Position numbers and translations under genes: made by a program. From assembly GCA_021234155.1 (NCBI GenBank), contig JAJEKV010000047.1, positions 8,596,033-8,660,032 on the forward strand: a stretch of 64,000 bases of DNA, given 5' to 3'. Positions 9,560 through 21,277 of this stretch are shown one piece after another. The notes under the pieces are model-generated. The model did not search any database. It saw only the letters and a program-made list of their open reading frames with translations, and was not told the DNA's origin. The DNA comes from Isoetes taiwanensis. Taxonomy: Eukaryota; Streptophyta; Lycopodiopsida; Isoetales; Isoetaceae. Position 1 is the first letter of the stretch; each line of letters begins with the position of its first letter.

Positions 9560-12340
9560 GCATGGCTCAGAATGTGCTTTTGACTTTGTGCATGAGTTTA
9601 GAACATCCAATTTACTTTAAGGACTATGCATGCAAGTTCTCGACCACTTCAGAGGCAGGGAAGTCTTCCAAAACCTAAACCCTATAGATTTAGTAGGGGT
9701 TAAGTATCGGTGCACCAAAACATCTTCATCTGCTAATCCCACCATTCAAATGGTATCTCATGTCCCATGAAACATCTCTGAAAAGAAAAAACGAACACCT
9801 ACCGCATGGATGTGCCAACCCCCAAATTTCCCCCTTTCCCACGTAGGGGTACGACCAAGAAATGGGGTGTTCCTCTAGTTCGACCACTCAAGCAAGCTCA
9901 GAATGTGGTTTTAACTTTGTGCATGAGTCTAAAGCATCAAATCTACTTTAGGGACTATGCTTGCAAGCTCTCGACCACTTCAGAGGTAGGGAAGGCTGCC
10001 AAAACCTAAACCCTACAGATTTAGTATGGTTTAAGCATCGGGGCACCAAAACAGCTTCATCTGCTAATCCCACCATTCAAATGGTAACTCACGTCCCATG
10101 AAACATCTCTCACAATAAAAAATAAACACCTACCGCATGGATTTTCCAATTCCCAAAATTTCCCCTTCTCGACGTAGGGGCACGACGAGAAAATGGCGTG
10201 GTCCCCCAATTCAGCCACTCTATTGGGATCAGAATCTAATTTTAACTTCGCACATGAGTTCAAGGCATTGAAGTTACTCTAGGGACCAACTTCCATGACC
10301 AATAGAGCTAATATCTACTCGATATGAGCAACTAGTGGACCTCTCATTCAATGCACTCCTTGCCTAGTGCGCTAATCTAAGCATAGGATGTAGGCAAGCC
10401 AGGCATTTGATTGATTGTCTGACTCTGGATGTCTAGATGCAAGGTCGGAGCCAAACTATCATGTCTTGCCTTCTAGCATGCCCGGTTGCACAATGTCTAG
10501 CTTATTACGAGCCATCGCAAGGGCACAAGTTTGGAACTGGTGCCTAGGAAGGGGTTCTTTGTTCTCACTCGTGGGGCTTTTTTGGACCCTTGAGGAAACT
10601 GTGGACGTAAGCTCTCGACTACTTTCGAGGTAGGAAAGGCTTCCAAGACCTAAACCCTATAGATTTAGTAAGTTTTAAGTATGAAGGCACCAAAACCGCG
10701 CCATTTGCTAATCCCATCGTCCAAATAAGAGTTCATGTCCCAAGAAACATCTCCGAAAATAAAAGTTGGACATCCACTGCACGGATGTGCCGATCTCCAA
10801 ATTTTCCCCTTTCGCACGTAGGGACACGACAAAAAAATGGGGTGTTCCTCCAGTTCGACCATTCTAGCAAGCTCAGAATGTGCTTTTGACTTTGTGCATG
10901 AGGCTAGAACATCCAATTTACTTTAGGGACTATGCATGCAAGTTCTCGACTACGTCAGAGGCAGGGAAGTCTTCCAAAACCTAAACCCTATAGATTTAGT
11001 ACGGTTTAAGTATCGGGGCACTAAAACAGCTTCATGTGCTAATTCCACCGTTCAAATGGTAGCTCATGTCCCATGAAATGTCTCCCAAAACAAAAAATGA
11101 ACACCTATCGCACGGATCTGTGACGTAGGGGCTTGCATGACCCATCATGACGATGCAAATTTGGAAACGATGTCTAGGGAGGGTTCTTTTTGTCTCTCTC
11201 TTGGGGATATTTCTTAAGACACTCCAAGAAACCCTGCATGCAAGCTCTTGAATATTTCAGAGGCAAGGAAGGCTAGCAAAACCTAAACCCTACATATTTA
11301 GTAGGGTTCATGGATCGGGAGACAAAGACTGCTCCATCTGCTAATCCCATCGTTCAAATGTTAGCTCGTGTCCCATGAAACATGTCCAAAAAGAAAAAAA
11401 TGACATGCACCACATTGATGTGCCAACCCCCAAATTCCCCCCCTTTTGACGTAGAGGCAAGCTGGGAAAATGGCTTGTTCCTCCAGTTTGGTCGTCTAGG
11501 GAGTTCAAAATGTGGTTTTGACTGTGCGTATATGTCCAAAGCATCCATTTTATTATAGGGACCAACTATTACGACTAGCAGAGCCAAACTTGACTCGCTA
11601 TGGGCAGCTAGTCGACCTTCCTCTCCTTGCATGGCGAGGCTGGTCTAAACATAACATGTACTCGACAATCTGTGCTTTTGATCGATTGTCTACTTCTCAA
11701 ACATGTGTTGTAGAGGAAGTCTGGCCTTCTGGATGCAATTGCACAGTTGAACTGTCATGTCGTGCCTTCAGGCATGCTCGAACGCACAATGTCAAGCTTG
11801 TCATGACCCATCACGACGATGCAAATTTGGAAACCGTGTCTAGGGGGGTTTCTTTTGTTTTCTCTCTTGAGGATCTTTCTTTGGACCCTACAAGAAACCC
11901 TGCACGCAAGCTCTTGACTATTTTAGAGGCAAGGAAGGCTAGCAAAACCTAAACCCTACAGATTTGATAGGGTTCAAGGATCGAGGAACCAAGACTGCTC
12001 CAGCTGCTACTTCCACCATTCGAAGGGTCTAAGTATCAAGGCACCAAAACTGCTCCATTTGCTACTTCCACCATTCGAATGGTAGCTTGTATCCCATTAA
12101 ACGTCCACGAAAAGAAGAAATAGAAATCTACCGCATCGATGTGCGAATCCGCAAATTTTTCCCTTCCTGGCGTAGTGCCACGACGGGAAGAAAAACTTAC
12201 ATGACCAACCCGATACGGGCATCCGAAATGTCCCCGAAAAGAAGAAACGGACATCCACATTGCACGGATGGATCCCATGTGGTCATTGTATTTATGTTGT
12301 TCCCTGGCCCATGCCCCCATTAGTATCCTGTGATACAAGT
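9560..12340 (+). repeat. Satellite-like tandem array with telobox in each unit
   Basis: A block recurs starting AGAATGTG(C/G)TTTTGACTTTGTGCATGAG at about 9573, 9899, 10211 (diverged), 10873 and 11505. Each is followed by CAAGCTCTCGAC, then AAAACCTAAACCCTA and GATTTAGTA (for example 9666, 10003, 10646, 10977, 11277, 11943), then CCATTCAAATGGTA and ACGTAGGGGCACGA. Spacing is ~320 bp, or ~630-660 bp where a second block (10290-10620, 11550-11900) is included, so there is a higher-order form. The CCTAAACCCTA word is a telobox. Units differ by 10-20%. Frames in it are not conserved between units. Confidence 0.8.
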
Positions 12341-12657
12341 GTATGACATAACATGTAATGTTTAGCAGTGTTTTTTAACTCAAAAATACACTCTGGGTCT
12401 TCAGATATATTGTTGTGATATTAACTTCCATTTACCCATGTTAGCCATACTTGGTCAGGATAATGGCTCATATAGGTGTATGTGTACGTTATGTTAGGTC
12501 AAGGACTACAAGAATCGAACATGTAGTATAGTGTTGACTAGCGTTAATATCAAAGGGACAATGTTCAATCACCTTTTCCTCAATATGCCCCGAGACACAT
12601 TCGTGCCAACGAATGAATTTATAGAACCATATGTCTTTTTTTTTTTTTTTTTTTTTT
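12341..12657. other. No gene; ends in a poly-T run
   Basis: Unique sequence ending in a ~27-base T run (about 12636-12662) that marks the left border of array 2. The T run could be the reversed poly-A tail of a retro-insert, but no body was identified. Confidence 0.35.
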
Positions 12658-14139
12658 TTTTATATATACATTAATAAATGTAAATGTCCAATTGCTTATA
12701 CAGGGGCCTTGGAACAAGAATTGTGGCAAGAATTTCAAAACTAGTTTGTTTGAAGATGAGAGCAAGGTATGTATTTTCACACATTACGCTTGGCATTCTT
12801 CTACATATGGGTCTTAGCAAAAACATCTTATATTTAAGTTGAAGGACGTTTGCCCTTTAGTCTACAACTTTTTCCACTTGCATACCACTTTATATTCTTA
12901 CGGGAAAGCTTTCCTTGTTACTTTTTCCAAATAAAAACTTGAAAGTGCATGCATGTTGCCACTTGGTGCATCTTTTTAACAATTTGGTGTGCATGCTATT
13001 GCATGTATTGGTGGTCGATCTAGCCTTCACTTTCATCTCCTAACATTTCTAGGACAAGCAATGGTTGTATTTATGACCACATAATAGTGGGCTTTATTAA
13101 TCGAAGGATTTTGGCATGTCTATAATCCTTGGAAGCAGGTATTTTTCTACATTATTATGTATGTATTTTGACTCCATTGACTCCATTGCTTGTTCACGAT
13201 GACTGTATCAGCATATATATGCTGGAAACGTAGCCCTAACCCTAGCGGCAGGGTTCTCGGGCAGAAGCAATAGCGGCGCCATATATTTCTCTTCATTCTC
13301 TCTGTTATATGCTTGAGAAGCTTTTTGCCTTTGATCTACTCCAAGAAATCCTTCTGTATTTTACTTTTGCCATTGTTCTTCATTTTCAGACTGCCTTTTG
13401 TCTCCATTGTTTCTCCTATCGTGAGTTGGATCGTTGATCCTATGAGCTTGCTAATCCACCTTTGCTCATGTTTCCACATTTCTAAGCCTGTGTTGGCTCC
13501 TCTATGTTGGTTCCTTTGCCTTTGAGATCTGTTGAAAGACGACAATGAAGTATTGTCTTAATGCTCCATTTTGGCATGCATCCTCTTGTCAAGCTGTAGA
13601 TAAGGTCCAGGAGATTCTTTGGAATGCTTTATGTCACAACAAGGACTAGAATTTGCTGGTTAAAACGTGGATGAAGAGGTCCAGCACTGCAAAACTGAAA
13701 TTTGTCCAAGTTACAACTTCTGTTCGTGTTTTATAAATCAAGCTCTCCATTCCAGGTCTGTACATTATATATCTACATGTGGTATACGAATTTATTTCTA
13801 CCTTGATTCTAGCTGGTATGCACAAGATTAAGACTATATATTATGCTATGACTAAATTTCTCTAGATTCTGTTCTACGAATTTCGGTCTCAATTATTCAT
13901 ATGGGATCATAATTTCTGGACCATAGCAGTAGCTGGTTTATTAATGCAATGCTGTCTTTACCAGTCTTTGCCAATCTTTAGGCCCAAATGTAAGGTCTCT
14001 ACAATTGGTTGCTACTCCTGCTTGCCGCAAGCAGCTGCATTGATGCAATGAATTTGTTGATCATAAATATCTTGCATTTTTCATTTTTATTTCATACTTT
14101 TAAGTTCTTCTAACACAATAAGGTGAAGGGCGATAAGCC

Positions 14140-14231
14140 GTGAAGTTCTATAGCTTACCTGTCAGTCCTTTCATTGTTACCCTTCTGAGGCTAACATTTG
14201 TCTGGTTGACTGCAGGTAACCAGAACTTCAC
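14140..14231 (+). repeat. 92-nt foldback, miRNA-precursor-like (copy 2)
   Basis: GTGAAGTTCT (14140-14149) pairs with AGAACTTCAC (14222-14231). Further in, TTACCTGTCAGTC pairs with GACTGCAGGTAA with one mismatch. The loop is about 40 nt. An identical copy is at 17151-17242. Size and arm pairing are in the range of plant MIRNA precursors, but no known miRNA is recognised. Confidence 0.45.
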
Positions 14232-15077
14232 CTCCTTTGATTTTTGTAGGATGGTACGATGTTATTTTTCAGATCAAGACCATGCTAAAATATGGTTCTA
14301 AAATATCGAGATAAGTTTTGTCTACTTCTCTTTCTTAAAATGAATATATTTGAGCACAATGCTTATATTTTTTAAGTTGAAATTGCAGAACAAGACACAT
14401 TATGAGTTCTGCCTGGTTGAGTAATCCAAAGATAAGGAAGATTGATTACTATAGCAAAAGACATGGGATAAAAATGATTATTTCTTATTCTATGGAAAGG
14501 TCTGAAATATTTACTATTCTGTTGCTTATGCAAATAATATACTGGTCCCCTTTGGATACTTTGACTTTAATCTTTGTTACAAAGTGGATGGACACGAAGA
14601 AATATTATCATTGTAAGTTTTTACTTGAGGTTCAATTCTAAGGTATCATTTGGTCATTGGACAGTCATTTGGATGTTCCATGTCTTTCGTAATCTGTATA
14701 AAAGTTTATCTTGTTAATTATCCTGTGTGCTTATAGTTGACTGATAATTGTCTATGAGTATGGGAAATGACTTTCAGACTTAAAATATGCATTATGCAAA
14801 CATTAAAATTATAAAATAGAAATCCAGGGAAACAGATGTGCCAATCTAAGTTAGCTCGGCTTAGGTTGGGATGATAACAGTACCAAGGGATTGACTGAGG
14901 TATGTAGAGGCGGCTAGTAAGGCTTATGTCAAGGCTAGTGCTGTCTGGGTTTTTTTTAGATACTTCATCTCACTGGTTTTACTGGTGAAACATCTACCCT
15001 TGGAAAATGAGCCATGAAAAATATGATTATAGTATTCTGAAAATATAGAATGACTGACTGGTTGCTGATGTGGGCAG

Positions 15078-15303
15078 GAAAAATATGAAGCCCAAGAGGA
15101 CTATAATACGGATTATGTACCACCAATTTGGAATAAGGAACTAGTGGAAATCGGGTATGACAAGCTAAAAGTTGGATGTCCCAATAATGCTGTACAAACA
15201 TTGATGTGTTGTATAAAGAATATGTTTATTATTTATGGAGAAGGATAGCAGTATGTTGCAAGAGGCATGTCCACTATGGGATAAAGAAGTGTCATATTAA
15301 AAG
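15078..15303 (+). pseudogene. Exon-like coding stretch of the 3-kb unit (array 2 copy, frameshifted)
   Basis: This is the same exon as 3249-3475 on the opposite strand: acceptor GGGCAG|GAAAAATATG and donor AAAAG|GTATGAGC. In this copy TGTCAGCAC has become TGCTGTAC, which shortens the exon by one base and shifts the frame after GCPNN. The rest (VLYKEYVYYLWRRIAVCCKR) is conserved. Function unknown. Confidence 0.35.
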
Positions 15304-17150
15304 GTATGAGCTCTTTTATTTCAAAATTAAAACCTTTATGCATTTGCAAGGTTTTCAGAAATTGCCCAATGCTTCAAAAGCATTTTTTGAACATGATTAT
15401 CATGAAAAGGGGTTATGCCCATCTATGCCACTAGGCATGTTATCTTTATGATGCCAATCGGCATGTTATTTTTATAGAGCCAGGCAGCTCAAATATGACT
15501 AGAAATAGTCTTATGTTTTTAATGGTATTTCTAATGGGTACATAAACAAAAAATGGGATGAAACAGGACCCCTACTGTAATAGTAGGGGCCTGCCCATCC
15601 TACTAATACAGTACAAAAAAACTGGGGTTCTCTATCATCCTGCGGAAGGAGGTAGGGTTTTTTTTATATACATTAATAAATGTAAATGTCCAATTGCTTA
15701 TACAGGGGCCTTGGAACAAGAATTGTGGCAAGAATTTCAAAACTAGTTTGTTTGAAGATGAGAGCAAGGTATGTATTTTCACACATTACGCTTGGCATTC
15801 TTCTACATATGGGTCTTAGCAAAAACATCTTATATTTAAGTTGAAGGACGTTTGCCCTTTAGTCTACAACTTTTTCCACTTGCATACCACTTTATATTCT
15901 TACGGGAAAGCTTTCCTTGTTACTTTTTCCAAATAAAAACTTGAAAGTGCATGCATGTTGCCACTTGGTGCATCTTTTTAACAATTTAGTGTGCATGCTA
16001 TTGCATGTATTGGTGGTCGATCTAGCCTTCACTTTCATCTCCTAACATTTCTAGGACAAGCAATGGTTGTATTTATGACCACATAATAGTGGGCTTTATT
16101 AATCGAAGGATTTTGGCATGTCTATAATCCTTGGAAGCAGGTATTTTTCTACATTATTATGTATGTATTTTGACTCCATTGACTCCATTGCTTGTTCACA
16201 ATGACTGTATCAGCATATATATGCTGGAAACGTAGCCCTAACCCTAGCGGCAGGGTTCTCGGGCAGAAGCAATAGCGGCGCCATATATTTCTCTTCATTC
16301 TCTCTGTTATATGCTTGAGAAGCTTTTTGCCTTTGATCTACTCCAAGAAATCCTTCTGTATTTTACTTTTGCCATTGTTCTTCATTTTCAGACTGCCTTT
16401 TGTCTCCATTGTTTCTCCTATCGTGAGTTGGATCGTTGATCCTATGAGCTTGCTAATCCACCTTTGCTCATGTTTCCACATTTCTAAGCCTGTGTTGGCT
16501 CCTCTATGTTGGTTCCTTTGCCTTTGAGATCTGTTGAAAGACGACAATGAAGTATTGTCTTAATGCTCCATTTTGGCATGCATCCTCTTGTCAAGCTGTA
16601 GATAAGGTCCAGGAGATTCTTTGGAATGCTTTATGTCACAACACGGACTAGAATTTGCTGGTTAAAACGTGGATGAAGAGGTCCAGAGCACGCAAAACTG
16701 AAATTTGTCCAAGTTACAACTTCTGTTCGTGTTTTATAAATCAAGCTCTCCATTCGTGTCTGTACATTATATATCTACATGTGGTATACCTAATTTATTT
16801 CTACCTTGATTCTAGCCGGTATGCACAAGATTAAGACTATATATTATGCTATGACTAAATTTCTCTAGATTCTCGTTTCTCACTAATTTCTGGCCTCAAT
16901 TATTCATATGGGATCATAATTTACGGACCATGGCAGTAGTCTGGTTTATTAATGCAATGTTGTCTTTTACCGGTCTTTGCCAATCTTTAGGCCCAAATGT
17001 AAGGTCTCTACAATTGGTTGTTACTCCCCGCTTGCCCATAGCAAAATGCATTGATGCAATGAATTTGTTGATCATAAATATCTTGCATTTTTCATTTTTA
17101 TTTCATACTTTTAAGTTCTTCTAACACAATAAGGTGAAGGGCGATAAGCC

Positions 17151-17242
17151 GTGAAGTTCTATAGCTTACCTGTCAGTCCTTTCATTGTTACCCTTCTGAG
17201 GCTAACATTTGTCTGGTTGACTGCAGGTAACCAGAACTTCAC
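17151..17242 (+). repeat. 92-nt foldback, miRNA-precursor-like (copy 3)
   Basis: Identical in sequence and pairing to 14140-14231, in the second plus-strand unit. Confidence 0.45.
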
Positions 17243-17402
17243 CTCCTTTGATTTTTGTAGGATGGTACGATGTTATTTTTCAGATCAAGACCATGCTAAA
17301 ATATGGTTCTAAAATATCGAGATAAGTTTTGTCTACTTCTCTTTCTTAAAATGAATATATTTGAGCACAATGCTTATATTTTTTAAGTTGAAATTGCAGA
17401 AC

Positions 17403-17859
17403 CTCGACGTGTCTCAGCTGCGTTGGCTGGGAGCAAACCTGCATTTATCAACTCTTTTATCCTCCTCCTCCTAAGGAGGCAGATTGTTAAAAAGCTTGGG
17501 ATCCATACCAAGCACCCAACAGAGCACCTAGAAGAAGAGGAGCATAAAAAGGGAGCTGAAATGAACAGATTTAAAATCGAAACGGCTATATTATTTGTCA
17601 TGCGCGACAAACGTTTGTCACGCATGATAAATATTTATTACGCGTGACAAAAGCTATTAAGGTTTTGTCACGCATGACAAATATTTGTCACGCGTGTCAA
17701 ATTTTAGTCTTTTGTCACGGTTTTTGAGTTTGAATTTTTGTCACGAGTTGCAAAAAAAGATTTGCCTTTGTCACGAGTGGCAAAATTAAAATACGTGACA
17801 AACTTTATTGACGTGACAAATTTGCCCGTGACAAAAGACCCTTGTGCCTTGTAGTGAAG
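17403..17859 (+). mobile_element. 3' end of a CACTA (En/Spm) element
   Basis: The segment ends CTTGTGCCTTGTAGTG at 17856; read inward this is CACTACAAGGCACAAG, a typical plant CACTA terminus. Just inside it, from 17595 to 17835, TTTGTCACG/CGTGACAAA occurs about a dozen times in both orientations, the sub-terminal repeat pattern bound by TNP-type transposases. The next three bases (AAG, 17857-17859) would be the target duplication. Left of that is a short frame (17423-17600, GSKPAFINSFILLLLRRQ) that could be the transposase tail. The element abuts repeat array 2 at 17402, and no matching 5' CACTA end was found. Confidence 0.75.
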
Positions 17860-18185
17860 GTTATGATTATCATAATAAAGGTTATGATGGCAACGTCCCA
17901 TTTAAGGTGACATAGGTTATGATGTTAACCTTTTGAGGTGACAAAGGTTATGATGTTTGGCCATAAGTGTTGCCATAAGGGTTAGGACCATAACTACCAT
18001 AGGGGTTAGGACAACATTTCAACATCCCATATGCCAACATTATAAACCATTGGCCAACCATTTCAACATCCCATATGCCAACATTATAAACCATTGGCTA
18101 ATGGTTTATAAACATTGGCCAACATTCCAGTATATGTATGATAAACATCGGCCAACATTCCAGTATATGTATGGGAAAGGGTATA
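17860..18185 (+). repeat. Short tandem duplications
   Basis: GGTTATGATG-type words recur at about 17859, 17879, 17912 and 17946. A ~47-bp unit containing CCATTTCAACATCCCATATG is duplicated at about 18012-18105. A ~33-bp unit containing GGCCAACATTCCAGTATATG is duplicated at 18117-18172. Confidence 0.75.
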
Positions 18186-18333
18186 TGGATTGCTAGTTGG
18201 GACTGGAGTACATGTACGGATAAGGGGCCAAAAATTAAAATTCATATGTACGTATGGTTGGGGGGTTTCGCCCGCAAAAAGCCGTATACAGGGGGGTTTC
18301 TGTCGACCCCTTGCATGCACATGCCATATGCCC

Positions 18334-18525
18334 TATATAAAGGGGTGAAGCCCCCGGGCCTCTGCCAGCTACACTTGTATGCAGGAGAACCAGCGAGCCG
18401 CTTCCAGTGTCATAGATTACGTTCCAGTAGCTGAGGAGGATCTGCACCTGGTCATCCACTTTCGCGTTGGCACAAAAAGTAGAGATGAAGAAGTAGATTC
18501 AGATAATCAATCACTTTTTCTGTAG
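18334..18525 (+). CDS. Possible small ORF or first exon behind a TATA box
   Basis: TATATAAA at 18334-18341 precedes an ATG at 18379 by about 40 bp. The 48-codon frame 18379-18525 begins MQENQRAASSVIDYVPVAEE and ends at TAG inside CTGTAG|GTAGC. The residue mix is protein-like and acidic, but no family is recognised. The promoter spacing is a little short for a 5' UTR. It may be a fragment of an exon. Confidence 0.25.
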
Positions 18526-19024
18526 GTAGCTGTGTTACAATCTAGACAGCTGCATTGTGTGGCGCAGAAATTAGCCATCGCCTTTAGGCTTTTATATAGT
18601 TCACCGCTATAAAAGAAGGCATTTTTCGAGCTGTGCCACTTGAGCTCTTTCAGTCATAGAGGAACAAGACATAAAGCATGCGCAAAATATAAGTATTTAC
18701 GAACTCAAAATACACATAATAAGTGTTGGACCTTTGACACTAACAAGCATAAGAAACTTTTAACACATTGAAATCATTAATGCTCTTCAGTAAATAATAA
18801 ATCACATCATCCCCAAGTATGAATCTTCTCTGCTGGTGTATTGTTAGATTGTTTATTGTGTGTGCTTTGATAATGTTTGATGTCTTGAGTAATCGTTGCC
18901 GTGGAATAGTTGCTATCTATGTTCTGCTTATATGATATAATCTTTTATATGATATGTTCATGGTGCACCCCATTGATTAAGTGGTTGAAAGATAAAGTAA
19001 AATGCATCTGTAGCCACTCTTAGT
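18526..19024. other. No gene recognised
   Basis: AT-rich. No coding frame with splice borders, no repeat and no RNA gene seen. Confidence 0.4.
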
Positions 19025-19368
19025 CTAGCTAGTGACAATCAAACCATATTTGGCTCCCAAGTAAAGCCCATATGCAGTCTTGATATCGTCCATGTAGGGT
19101 TTGCCATATGTCTGAGGGAAGTCTAAGCAATATTGTGGCAACCATGTCTGGAAGCTATGGCGAGTCTGATAACGGCTCGGTGATTCGGGTGGCCTAACTG
19201 AATATGCGGAAGAGCAGGATACTTGGAGGTATTCTTGACATTGAGCATCTCTAATGAGATCTTTTACTTTAATGAATCGTACTATGTAGTAGGATTTGAT
19301 GTCCCAATCTTCTTCTCCTCTTAGAGCACCTATTTGGTCTCCCAGGCAGATGCCGACGAGCCTCTGGA
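19025..19368 (-). pseudogene. Unrecognised exon, minus strand
   Basis: From a possible AG acceptor before 19368 the minus strand is open for about 114 codons to TAG at 19025-19027. It reads LVGICLGDQIGALRGEED, then DIKSYYIVRFIKVKDLIRDA, a Pro/Ser-rich stretch, and LPQYCLDFPQTYGKPYMDDI ending LYLGAKYGLIVTS. The composition is strongly protein-like, but there is no start codon and no recognised family. A second decayed exon lies upstream at 19440-19775, so this may be the last exon of a decayed gene or transposon gene. Confidence 0.35.
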
Positions 19369-19439
19369 CTCATGAGGCAGCACTATGGATTATATTCCAA
19401 GTGTCGAGGTCACAAAGCCCAATGTCCCGTCTCTAGTGA

Positions 19440-19775
19440 GATATATTTAAATCTATTTGCAAAGGGATTGGAAAATATTTATGCTCGTTCAGTCCCATCC
19501 GCCGTGAGCCCACATGGCAGCCAAGCTAATCTTGGGAGAGTGTAAGAGGCCATACCTATGTGCAGAATAAATGACACGGGCAAAATTGACAGGAACACGG
19601 GAAAAGAGAAGCATAGGCAAAAGCTCATGCAACAAGCATGGCCCCACAGGAATATGACAGATACTCAAACTTAGCGACAAGTCCCACCCACTCTTCTGCA
19701 CCATCAGACTAAACACCAAAGAGATATGCGCGAGTCTCATTAAAGGTGGTCTTGAAGAGCTGCGGGTTATTCTGC
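19440..19775 (-). pseudogene. Decayed exon upstream of 19025-19368
   Basis: After an AATGCAG acceptor near 19775 one minus-strand frame reads NNPQLFKTTFNETRAYLFGV, stop, SDGAEEWVGLVAKFEYLSYS, CGAMLVA, stop, and so on. The stops show decay. A different frame happens to be open (83 codons from 19740). No family is recognised. Confidence 0.3.
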
Positions 19776-20022
19776 ATTCAAAATCAGGGAAGGCTGGTTA
19801 GATGGTTTGAACAGGGGCAACGGACTTGCGCATTAGGGTGACCAGAAAAATACTGGCAATACCAAGTTCGGAGCGGTTTTTAGAATAGTCTATGTATATA
19901 CCAACGTATATTGGAATATGCCAAAAACCCACACAAAGGGCAACCCAAAAATCCGGTACGTAAAAGCAAGTTTTCTGGTTGTGCCTGAATATTTTTCGAA
20001 CCCTAAAGCTGCCCATCGTATC

Positions 20023-21277
20023 ATGCCTCCCTCCATCGATCGATTTGAACGCCTTCCCGACTCTCTCATTTCTTATATTTTCTGTCAGCTCACGCCTTCT
20101 GCTAGATCTCTGCGTCGCTGCGAAGTGGTTTGTAAGCGCTGGAACCGCATAAGCAAGCTAGTAAACACTCTTGATTTTTCTGACATCTCCGTGAATGACG
20201 AACCTATCATTTGGCAATATCTTTTCTCTAACTCACATATTCGAAGCCTCACATTTAATCCACTTACTGCATACAGGGAGAAGTCTGTCAACAGTTGGCT
20301 CCAACAGGTTAGTTCCACACTTGAATCCTTAGCAATAAGAACCCCAAATTTCGCCTATGTTTTATGTTGCCAAAATCTTGTTGTTCTTCGGCTTTATCGC
20401 TGCAGAATTAGGGGTTTTACTCGTGGCTTACCTTGCTTGCGTACATTGTTAATAGAATTAGTTCGTGTGTCTAATAAAGATTTAGGTGCATTTCTCATGC
20501 TTTGTCCACAGTTGCAATACCTTCATTTGTATCCAATTGGAAATACTCGTGTAAACATAAGTTGTCCAAAACTTAAGATCCTTGTGGTTTACATGACTGG
20601 CGCAAAGATCACCATCTCTAACTCGGCATGCTTAGAGCACCTTATTGTTGACTCTTTGTCAGAGATAGTGTTTAAGTCCCCTAAGCCTAGATTGGAAACT
20701 GCTACTCTTTTGATCGCTTCGGAGAAGACCCTAGAATGCATTCAGGATATGTCTATTGGACGCCTTATAGTCCACCCTGCTAAATGTTGCAAGCTTTTGA
20801 AAATGCCTGAGCTTTTTAAGCACATTATAACTGTTGAAGAACTTGGGATGACAGCCTTATTCTTCAAGGTGAGTCTCCTGGCAGTATCTTACATGTTCGG
20901 CATGATATTTGACTTTTTGAATTGTGACATTGCATCTTTGACAGACTTTGGAGGATGAAGTTGGCATACGTGTAGGCGATGCAGATAAATGCATATTGCA
21001 CCTTAAAGAGATTGAAATAAGGTTTAACGTGATGGATAAAGTCAGCATTAAGAAACTAGACAGCTTTTTGTCGAGCTTGTCGTTATGCTGCTCAAAGTTG
21101 GAAAAACTTTTTATATATTTTAAGACTGAAGGCAAAGGAGTTCTCAACGATTTGCTACAGTTGCAACAATCAAACAGGGATGTTCGAATTATGTGTGATG
21201 AACAGGATGCGTCACTGTTCGATTCAATTGAAGAATTCAACCATCAACTGCCTGATCACTTATTCAATTTGGATTGA
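20023..21277 (+). CDS. F-box / LRR protein, two exons (copy A)
   Basis: Exon 1 is 20023-20868, the intron 20869-20944 (GTGAGT...TTGACAG, 76 bp), and exon 2 is 20945-21277, giving about 392 aa. The F-box is near the start: FERLPDSLISYIFCQLTPSA, then RSLRRCEVVCKRWNRI. Degenerate leucine-rich repeats follow (SHIRSLTFNP, NLVVLRLYRCRIRGF, LPCLRTLLIELVRV, CPQLQYLHLY, CPKLKILVVY, ACLEHLIVDSLSEI). Such proteins act as substrate receptors of SCF E3 ubiquitin ligases: the F-box binds SKP1 and the LRRs bind the target. I chose the ATG at 20023 because it precedes the F-box directly; an upstream in-frame ATG at 19918 would add 35 unconserved residues. No stops or frameshifts. A broken paralogue lies at 30934-32849 with the same intron. 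The target is unknown. Confidence 0.85.

Larger units (their letters stand above)
12658..17402 (+). repeat. Tandem 3-kb repeat array, plus orientation (array 2)
   Basis: ATATACATTAATAAATGTAA occurs near 12662 and again near 15664, giving a period of about 3.0 kb. The second unit is partial, ending at GAAATTGCAGAAC (17401), where the first unit continues to AAGACACATT. Blocks 12658-14397 and 15660-17402 are nearly identical, apart from small differences around 16690-17040. Array 1 (1-4153) is the inverted counterpart. The block 13190-13560 / 16200-16560 has teloboxes, a TATATAT and a pyrimidine-rich leader, looking like a promoter and 5' UTR. The arrangement A-B-A mimics LTR-internal-LTR, but the ends lack TG...CA. 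Confidence 0.85.

Noticed and set aside
12658-17402. LTR retrotransposon (1.74-kb LTRs around a 1.26-kb internal region)
   Set aside because: The A-B-A pattern equally fits a partial tandem array. The block ends lack TG...CA, no primer-binding site or polypurine tract borders them, and array 1 shows B-A-B, which is simpler as tandem units.
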